Shown here: positions 31,401-36,449 of the stretch, piece after piece
How positions within the stretch are numbered: the stretch's first letter is position 1
How the letters are laid out: each line of letters begins with the position of its first letter
Virus record (IMG/VR): IMGVR_UViG_3300023180_000176
Location: 1 to 36,449 of that record
Length of the DNA: 36,449 bases
Direction: 5' to 3' (one strand)
DNA from: a virus
The notes under the pieces: generated by a model
Told to the model about the DNA's origin: nothing
The model's input: the letters and a program-made list of their open reading frames with translations, nothing else
Databases searched by the model: none
Program-made: the position numbers and the translations under genes

Positions 31401-33733
31401 CATTTGCCCAATTGATATAATTGACCTGCTGCGACGGTCTTAGACCATACTCTTTGAACTGCTAATCCTCCACCTTGTTGGGAACTTTGTGTTCCATATC
31501 TAGTATCGGCATTAAATGTGATAACCCCAGAAGCAGTGTCGGCAGTATCAGACCTTAAGAACTGAGAACTATCAATTCCATCAAGTAAATTAGAATCGGC
31601 TGCTTTACCTGTTGTAGATAAATAGTAGGAACCTTGCTGTCCATCAAGAGTATCAGCATCTAAACCTGACCCAGAACCATCATTTCCTGCGTTCCATGCA
31701 ACATTACCATTTATCTTAAGAGAGTTATTATTTCCTACAATACTTACTCCAGATAATCCATATGCAGTACCACCATCAAGAATGATACCTGTTGGCCAGT
31801 TTATTTTTATCTGTTGATAATTGCTTGCTGACCAAGCACCAGAAGTTCTGTAAATTGCATATTCACTAGTAGAAGTATGCCAGAAGATACCTTCATTATT
31901 AGTTGCTGTGCGTCCTACAGTACTAGAAGCACCATTATTATTGAGTCCTATTGCTATAGCATAAGAAGACCCTCCAATTCTAATGTCTCCAGATTTTGTC
32001 TGTAAAGTTGATGACGTATTTAAGTAATAAGAACTATCTTGTCCATCAAGCAAGTCTGCATCTAGACCAGAACCTGATCCATCGTTACCAGAATGCCAAA
32101 CCGTACCACCATTAACGGAAGCAGAAGCACCACTCACTGTTAATGTTCCAGGAATTATTGTATTTCCAGAAGTATTGAGTAAAGTTAAAGTTCTTGTTAA
32201 ACTAGCAAAAGATCCACTGTATTGTCTTACATAAATTGGTTCATTTCCATTATCTGCTGTTGCAATTTCGACTTCTCCGGCATCAGAAGCACCACTCATT
32301 CTGATTCTAAAAAAGTCATTATTTGCCATTGTGCCGTAAATCAAATCAGCAGTTCCACCCGCGGCCGCAGTTTTGATAAGTGTTCCTGAGAAATTGGTCG
32401 CAGTAATTGTGCCAGCACTAAAGTTACCAGAACCATCACGAGCAACTATTGTTGAAGCTGTATTTGCTGATGTTGCATTAGAAGTTACAGTAAAAGTACT
32501 ATTTGTAGATTGGTTTGCTGTAAATGATGCTGAACCAGATAAACCAGTTCCCGATACATTTAGTGTAAGAGTTCCATTATTTGGTGTTGAAGATGCTGGA
32601 GTATTTGTAAAGTTATTATAGTCAAGGTAATAAGAACCCTGTTGACCATCAAGTAAGTCAGCATCTAGACCACTGCCAGCACCATCGTTACCTGTGGTGT
32701 ATACTACATTTCCACCAATGGTAACATCTCCACTGTCTGGTATTCTTATCTCTCTAGATGTGTTTAATTGGTTAAAAAGAGAAATATAGGTTCCATACCT
32801 ACCAACAAAATCTAAAGTAGCACCTCTAAATCTAATACCATTCTCTGTTGTTCCCGTATTGACAATTGGTCTTGCTGTAAATGTTATAACACCAGAGGCA
32901 GTATCTGCAGCATCAGACCTTAAGAAACTTGATGACTGAATACCATCAAGTAAGTCAGCATCAAGTCCAGATCCAGAACCATCATTACCGGCATTCCATA
33001 TTACATTACTATTAATAGTGAGACCACTATTAGTGGTGTTAGTAAAGTTTATAGCACTTGATGTTCCTGGTCCTTGTATTTCTAAAGTTCCGTTTGTAAC
33101 TACATCATCGAAGACCGCAAGTCTTGTAGCATTATTTCTTCTGATTATAAATGGTGTTTGACTATTTGGACCATCCCAATTTATATCAACTATTCCTCCA
33201 TATATCTTAATTTGTCCAGCTGCACCACCATTGACATAAATTCCACCTCTAGTTCCTAAAGACGGATGAGTTGATACGATATCAAGACCTGGAACATCAG
33301 TTCCAAATCGATTTGGAGACGATGTTAAAGTAGTAGTCCAACTTGAACCACTAGTTTTAATTGATAATGTCCCTGTATTAGAAATATTACCTACAACATC
33401 TAAGGCTACAGTTGGAGATGATGTCCCTATACCAACTAATGGAGTTGATTCAAATGGAGCAATTAATATAGTTCCATTTGCATTTACATCAATACTAGGA
33501 ATACCAGATACATCATTAACCGAAAAAATACTACCACTGCTTAAACTATTTGTGATAGAAAATAATTGTCCAGCAGTTCCTTCAAAAGACAGAGTACCAC
33601 CATCAAGGTCATATACCTTAGCAGTTATTGTAGAGGAACTGCTGGAGGTTGCACCTACAAACTCAATTTTAGGATCATCTGTACTTGATCCTTTATTAGG
33701 AGTTATAAGAATATCTTTATCTGAAAGTGCCAT
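28448..33733 (-). CDS. Giant repeat tail fibre with self-cleaving S74 chaperone
   Basis: The 1761-residue protein is a beta-rich, Ser/Thr/Gly-rich fibre. It has eight copies of a motif NDGSGSGLDAD(L/T)LDG and related shorter LDGIDS..FLRSD units. The C-terminal 97 residues, from Ser1665 (SDITLKENI), are a Peptidase_S74-type intramolecular chaperone with GVIAQEVEKVLPEAV near 1704-1718 and a final coiled coil. In this family the domain trimerises the fibre, then cuts itself off just before the conserved Ser (Lys1670 as partner is likely). The fibre would be a host-recognition or baseplate-linked long fibre. A terminal helix of about 25 residues ends the chain. Confidence 0.93.
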   Translation of the reverse strand: MALSDKDILITPNKGSSTDDPKIEFVGATSSSSSTITAKVYDLDGGTLSFEGTAGQLFSITNSLSSGSIFSVNDVSGIPSIDVNANGTILIAPFESTPLVGIGTSSPTVALDVVGNISNTGTLSIKTSGSSWTTTLTSSPNRFGTDVPGLDIVSTHPSLGTRGGIYVNGGAAGQIKIYGGIVDINWDGPNSQTPFIIRRNNATRLAVFDDVVTNGTLEIQGPGTSSAINFTNTTNSGLTINSNVIWNAGNDGSGSGLDADLLDGIQSSSFLRSDAADTASGVITFTARPIVNTGTTENGIRFRGATLDFVGRYGTYISLFNQLNTSREIRIPDSGDVTIGGNVVYTTGNDGAGSGLDADLLDGQQGSYYLDYNNFTNTPASSTPNNGTLTLNVSGTGLSGSASFTANQSTNSTFTVTSNATSANTASTIVARDGSGNFSAGTITATNFSGTLIKTAAAGGTADLIYGTMANNDFFRIRMSGASDAGEVEIATADNGNEPIYVRQYSGSFASLTRTLTLLNTSGNTIIPGTLTVSGASASVNGGTVWHSGNDGSGSGLDADLLDGQDSSYYLNTSSTLQTKSGDIRIGGSSYAIAIGLNNNGASSTVGRTATNNEGIFWHTSTSEYAIYRTSGAWSASNYQQIKINWPTGIILDGGTAYGLSGVSIVGNNNSLKINGNVAWNAGNDGSGSGLDADTLDGQQGSYYLSTTGKAADSNLLDGIDSSQFLRSDTADTASGVITFNADTRYGTQSSQQGGGLAVQRVWSKTVAAGQLYQLGKWQDTEGTISLLIQVSSETGAHSGTSTYLWQGGYNQLSGSYYRLYPLNVGRGHGDSADVGENSNAWEVLIYGTTVTGSSYTYGLAIHVPSGRTTKNLVVTATELKRGMIYTDQSSNSVITSFTDSGNIFSNRTVLAENVKIGTGFNQVWHAGNDGSGSGLDADTLDGQQGSYYQPASTALTTSTSFGGDVSGTYNAIVVADDSHNHVISNVDGLQTALDGKLSTTGKAADSNLLDGIDSTSFLRSDADDTATGQITLTSTGNPLTLNAVIFNNTESAGYYSGGTGTLAFDENFYSDTGYGAGTYDPNSVFTGSNGGGLLIKNEDGWGAVFTSQNTRWATAEWANLKIGSNQVWHAGNDGSGSGLDADLLDGENLVDNAATANTVAGRDASGDIYARLIRQTYPNQTQIGGGLVFRYNNSNDNYLRVCSDTSSIRGFLNVPTRTGGDASGTWGINITGSAGTLDGLDSTQFLRSDSDDSTSGYLQAEGFVGSGGVLRITNPGGASSSAGPASSIGYLKITLPVSWTSTMLRLTIRVYEYASGESFDVHCGGYNYASSTSWINTFAYILNDPSLAGGRNFNVRFGHDGTKCAIYIGESTSNWPYVQFGVTEVLAGHTQYTAASWHNGWSCTVTTTLGTITSTESNVQVGKWVDGNTTWHAGNDGSGSGLDADTLDGVQGANYLRSDVDDSFTRLTGTRVSCGFDSGSDNSVGCSNWFRSSGATGWYNQTYAGGWYMSDGTWIRTYNNKSIYHNTGTLRTDGTLQVGGSGATFNAPNGGTVTISGNTAWHAGNDGSGSGLDADTVDGIQAASFLRSDAGDVKTSGTLRFNDNIFQTFGTGNDFEMFCNGSNMYFDMNSTVGSLFMRDGSTIRFTFARSTGDFTATGNVTAYSDITLKENIELIPNALDKLQSLRGITYDRTDLDSDKRHTGVIAQEVEKVLPEAVETNEDGIKSVAYGNMVGLLIEAIKEQQNQINKLTQEIEQLKLN
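29008..33000 (-). repeat. Eight dispersed repeats in the giant fibre gene
   Basis: Eight near-identical segments of about 48 bases code for the NDGSGSGLDAD..LDG motif. They lie near 29008-29050, 29394-29442, 30301-30350, 30914-30961, 31650-31698, 32050-32098, 32653-32702 and 32952-33000. The intervening segments differ in sequence and length (about 250-850 bases). Such repeats allow recombination to swap fibre modules. Confidence 0.85.
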
Positions 33734-33759
33734 TTATTTATATAATTCCTTTTACTATG

Positions 33760-33766
33760 TATTTAG
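33760..33766 (-). promoter_or_regulatory. Possible late -10 box for the giant fibre gene
   Basis: CTAAATA on the minus strand, 26 bases before the fibre ATG. It is a relaxed late box. An exact TATAAATA at 33735-33742 is too close to the ATG (33733) to make a leader. Confidence 0.35.
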
Positions 33767-33769
33767 ATT

Positions 33770-35602
33770 CTATTCGGTGAGTGATTGAAGTGTGCTTGGA
33801 TCTAGAACTTGTTCCCAATAAGTCATTCGTTTGATATGACCATTTAGCATATTTACAGTTCCATATACATTTCTACCAATACCATGAAAATCAGAATCGA
33901 CAGAAGAGTTTGTTGTTCCTGTTGCTGAACTAGGATATGAAGCATTTACAATATCACAATTTGTTCCATTATTACTATAGGTCATTGCATTTTTTGCAAA
34001 TGAACTTAAGTGCTCTTGTCCAACCAACTGTATAGCAGTTCCCCCAAACCAAACAGCGTGTCGATTATTGTAAACGTGTGATGCTTGACCAGCAATAAAA
34101 GTAGCAGCACCACTAGGAGACCAAACTCTTCCATATCCACCCTGATTACTTTCTAGTCCTCCTCTATACTCAGCATATGCAGTTCCTTTCGTATAATCCC
34201 ACCAGTTTGAAGTGTCTAGAAGTGCAGAATCTACACTTCTTGTTACTGTGCTTCCTGATGTTGGAATGTAAGAGGTTTTAAAAGTTCCAGTCTCTCTTTG
34301 GAACCCCCAGAATAAATATGTTCCTACATCTACTGGAACCAAATATTGAAGTGTGCCGACATTAGTTTGAGTTGGATCAGTGGGACCCTGCCAACACCTA
34401 TACCAACCATTACCATAATCTTCTACTCCACCAGTTGGATGTCTTGCGTCACTTGAATATGTCTTTGTAGATATATTCCAAGTATATGGATCACCTAATC
34501 CTCCCTGACCAGTAAAAGTTACACCATTACCAGATAAAACTTTTACAAAAAATGATCTAGTCACATTAGAACCGGTTGTCCATCCACCCCATCTTAACCC
34601 AGTAGTAATTTGAGTTGAGGTAATCACAACTTGAGTAGCAGAAGTTGTTCCATCTAAACCAACTCCTGAGGTTGAATATGATACTCCAGATGAGGGATAT
34701 TGTGGATTTCCTGTGTTTGAATAGGTCATACTATTAGTCCTACTCTCCTCAATCAACAATCCCAAACTCTCACCAGTCACTGGGTCGTGGTCGAATCTTG
34801 GGGCACCTGATGCTGTTCCTGTTGTTTTTGCATAAGGACTAGGAGTTGAACTTTTTTCAATCTGAGCACCCCAAATATAGAAATATTCTCCTATTGCTAC
34901 AGCATTTGCGCCATTAGAAAAAATACTATATTCTATACTTCCATTAGATGTTGCAGTTCCAGTTACAGAATATCTATACCATCCATCTGAATATTCAGTT
35001 ATAGTATAAGTTCCCCCACCACTATCATAGGTCCCATTTGAAATATTAAAAAACACCTCACTATTTGGGATTGGATAACCTCCAGTACCCGAAGAATCGA
35101 GATCTAGTCCAATAGTTCCTGTATAAGTTCCTGCTTTTATAAACCAAGAAATAGTATAAGTTTCTCCAGTTACAACTGATATTCCAGATAGTTTATATAC
35201 AAATAAAGTCCCATATGATGTAGAATCTCTAGTAACTTTAGTTGCACTATTAGTTCCATCTGGAGCAGAAAAATTCTCAGTTAAAGTACAATCATATTTT
35301 GTCCAATAATTATTTGTAAACTCTTCACTATAAAGAATTAAATTTACTCCAGCAGTTTTAATCACACCATTACTATCAACATAAGTCGCAGCACTAGTTC
35401 TGGTAAATGTAACAAGATTACTTCCACTTACATCATCAACTAAACTCTTATTCTCTGCAAAGTTTAAGTCTAATGCTGGTGTTCTTCCAGGGTTTCCTTC
35501 CTTTCCTATAGACCAAAGACTATACTTCTTAACAGAATCTGCAACTCTAGTTTTATCACTTTGGGTTAGATAATTATCTGTAACTCCTGCATAAACTCCC
35601 AT
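33770..35602 (-). CDS. Tail adhesin with carbohydrate-binding-like domains
   Basis: The 610-residue protein has an N-terminal helix/attachment region (1-45) and a first beta-sandwich, about 85-255. That domain closes with SDGWYRYSVTG near 205-215 and YIWGAQIEK near 242-250, a pattern typical of CBM-like domains in phage adhesins. A linker GAPRFDHDPVTGESLGLLIE near 266-285 recurs in phage fibre proteins. A second sandwich (about 295-455) closes with NGWYRCWQG and LFWGFQRE. The C-terminal part (460-610) is LamG-like. It probably binds host surface sugar. The start overlaps the stop of the LamG gene as TAATG. Confidence 0.88.
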   Translation of the reverse strand: MGVYAGVTDNYLTQSDKTRVADSVKKYSLWSIGKEGNPGRTPALDLNFAENKSLVDDVSGSNLVTFTRTSAATYVDSNGVIKTAGVNLILYSEEFTNNYWTKYDCTLTENFSAPDGTNSATKVTRDSTSYGTLFVYKLSGISVVTGETYTISWFIKAGTYTGTIGLDLDSSGTGGYPIPNSEVFFNISNGTYDSGGGTYTITEYSDGWYRYSVTGTATSNGSIEYSIFSNGANAVAIGEYFYIWGAQIEKSSTPSPYAKTTGTASGAPRFDHDPVTGESLGLLIEESRTNSMTYSNTGNPQYPSSGVSYSTSGVGLDGTTSATQVVITSTQITTGLRWGGWTTGSNVTRSFFVKVLSGNGVTFTGQGGLGDPYTWNISTKTYSSDARHPTGGVEDYGNGWYRCWQGPTDPTQTNVGTLQYLVPVDVGTYLFWGFQRETGTFKTSYIPTSGSTVTRSVDSALLDTSNWWDYTKGTAYAEYRGGLESNQGGYGRVWSPSGAATFIAGQASHVYNNRHAVWFGGTAIQLVGQEHLSSFAKNAMTYSNNGTNCDIVNASYPSSATGTTNSSVDSDFHGIGRNVYGTVNMLNGHIKRMTYWEQVLDPSTLQSLTE

Positions 35603-35661
35603 TAGATTCCAAACCTCCCTCTGAGTGCATTGAAGTTTTGTTGGATTTCCGATGCCGTTAG
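35602..35661 (-). repeat. Direct repeat copy A, 3' end of LamG gene
   Basis: This 60-base stretch matches 36390-36449 at 55 of 60 positions. It encodes the C-terminal end, about ASEIQQNFNALRGRFGI and stop, and the overlapping ATG of the next gene. Confidence 0.95.
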
Positions 35662-36390
35662 TGCTTTGTTGTATATGGAGACAGTTGATATTTTACCATC
35701 AATCTCAAATATAGGACTATTATTAACATTTTCTCCTACTTGACCACCAATTGACAATCGTGCAGTTCCATTTTGTATCTCACCCAAGGAACCGGCAATG
35801 TATGTTGTGGTTGTTGAATACGAAACTCCATTAATAAATAAAGAATATCTTCCAGCATTATCAATACTACCATCATAAGAGATAACAAAATTATACCATT
35901 TACCAGTTTCAATAGTTGCTCCTACGGTTCTATATCCAGCATAAGAACCTCCACTTAGATTGAAATAAGTAAAAAATTCAAGTTGTTGAGATCCGTATGC
36001 ATTAGACGGATTTCTTACTATAAATGAATATTGTCTTTGATTTTCGCTAAAATTGCTATCTCCATTTTTATTTACCAAATTGTTTCCGTTTTCAAGTAAA
36101 GTATCATAATTTGCCCAAACACTAATGGTAAACTTTTTATCTGCTCCACATGTTACCTCATCGAGAATATCCCCTAAGATTGCAACATCATCAGTTCCAT
36201 CAAAATCAAATATATAATAATTATTTACAGTATTGAACAAATATGTTGGGCCATTTAAAGTTGCATTATTACCATTACCACTCAAATCAGACCAAGTAGT
36301 TCCACTACCAGAATATGACTTAGAATTATTTGCATCAAGTGCTAATACTAGTCCGTCAGTAACTATTCTTGGAGAATGTGCAAGTCCCAT
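35602..36390 (-). CDS. LamG-type (concanavalin-like) adhesin
   Basis: The 262-residue protein is one LamG fold. It has DGLVLALDANNSKSY near 12-26, WSDLSGNGNNATLNGP near 33-48, FDFDGTDD near 62-69, and the closing YNKALTASEIQQNFNALRG near 240-258. These proteins attach to fibres or baseplates and bind sugars. The C-terminus is nearly identical to that of the gene just upstream, at the window edge, showing a paralogous array. Start and stop are both TAATG overlaps. Confidence 0.88.
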   Translation of the reverse strand: MGLAHSPRIVTDGLVLALDANNSKSYSGSGTTWSDLSGNGNNATLNGPTYLFNTVNNYYIFDFDGTDDVAILGDILDEVTCGADKKFTISVWANYDTLLENGNNLVNKNGDSNFSENQRQYSFIVRNPSNAYGSQQLEFFTYFNLSGGSYAGYRTVGATIETGKWYNFVISYDGSIDNAGRYSLFINGVSYSTTTTYIAGSLGEIQNGTARLSIGGQVGENVNNSPIFEIDGKISTVSIYNKALTASEIQQNFNALRGRFGI

Positions 36391-36449
36391 TAGATTCCAA
36401 ACCTCCCTCTGAGTGCATTAAAGTTTTGTTGGACTTCTGATGCTGATAG
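36390..36449 (-). CDS. C-terminal fragment of a paralogous LamG-type adhesin
   Basis: Only 19 residues and the stop codon are inside the window. They read LSASEVQQNFNALRGRFGI, nearly the same as the end of the next gene (KALTASEIQQNFNALRGRFGI). The stop TAA overlaps the ATG of the gene at 35602-36390. The start lies beyond the window. This is clearly a paralogue of the LamG-type adhesin. Confidence 0.85.
   Translation of the reverse strand, partial: LSASEVQQNFNALRGRFGI
36390..36449 (-). repeat. Direct repeat copy B, end of upstream LamG paralogue
   Basis: Partner of 35602-35661, 55 of 60 identical. The first 30 bases (from the stop codon inward) are identical, so homologous exchange between the adhesin genes is likely. 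The repeat may extend past the window. Confidence 0.95.

Noticed and set aside
32362-32369. NotI-like site GCGGCCGC in an AT-rich region, suggesting a cloning artefact
   Set aside because: It lies in a continuous reading frame encoding part of an Ala-rich segment, with no vector-like flanks.
29008-33000. CRISPR-like array in the fibre gene
   Set aside because: The repeats are in frame in one continuous coding sequence, spacers are hundreds of bases and unequal, and no cas gene is near.
25667-36449. Diversity-generating retroelement in the adhesin genes
   Set aside because: No reverse transcriptase, no template repeat and no adenine-biased variable repeat pair were seen; the repeats look like ordinary homologous modules.

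Overview
The window is a structural and recombination block from a T4-like cyanophage (a contractile-tailed myovirus of marine Synechococcus or Prochlorococcus). The evidence is the gene order, read on the minus strand: gp13-gp14-gp15-gp16-gp17-gp18-gp19-gp20-gp21-gp22-gp23-gp3-uvsY-uvsW-gp55-gp47-gp46, followed by a CobT-like metallopeptidase/vWA gene and cobS. This order and the cobS gene are hallmarks of T4-type cyanophages. The DNA is AT-rich, genes are tightly packed with many ATGA or TAATG stop/start overlaps, and no stretch longer than about 125 bases lacks a gene. All genes are on the minus strand except one cupin-like gene at 24289-24813. I saw no tRNA, CRISPR array, transposase or reverse transcriptase.

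Layout, in the direction of transcription (high to low coordinates). From 36449 to 25667 lies a tail-fibre/adhesin region: the last residues of one LamG-type gene, a complete LamG gene, a 610-residue carbohydrate-binding-like adhesin, a 1761-residue repeat fibre ending in a self-cleaving S74-type chaperone, two small acidic or coiled-coil proteins, and a 739-residue mosaic adhesin whose LamG fold appears to be split by glycine-rich modules. From 25664 to 24289 are two small unknown genes and the opposite-strand cupin. From 24209 to 9840 is the late morphogenesis block (neck, terminase, sheath, tube, portal, protease, scaffold, capsid), closed by a strong UUCG-loop terminator. From 9764 to 3291 are gp3 and the recombination/late-regulation genes uvsY, uvsW, an Sm-like gene, gp55, gp47, a DUF3110-like gene and gp46, closed by a second strong terminator. 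From 3307 to 1 are a doubtful small ORF, the CobT-like gene and a partial cobS.

Regulation can be partly read. T4-type late -10 boxes (TATAAATA or NATAAATA) sit upstream of gp13, gp16-distal genes, gp18, gp20-proximal genes, gp22, gp3 and the fibre chaperone gene, often overlapping the stop codon of the preceding gene. The late sigma gene gp55 instead has a host sigma70-type promoter (TTGTCA, 17-base spacer, TATGAT). That promoter shares its -35 box with a near-perfect divergent promoter (TTGACA, 17 bases, TATAAT), which would make an RNA antisense to the end of the Sm-like gene.

The genes work together as follows: gp46/gp47, UvsW and UvsY process and recombine phage DNA; gp55 directs host RNA polymerase to the late promoters; gp20-gp23 build the prohead; gp16/gp17 package DNA; gp13-gp15, gp3, gp18 and gp19 make the neck and contractile tail; the fibres recognise the host. 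The most interesting points are the shared -35 divergent promoter, the modular rearrangement of the adhesins, the repeat insertion in the tail sheath, the opposite-strand cupin, and the cobS/CobT-like pair without an evident chelatase partner.
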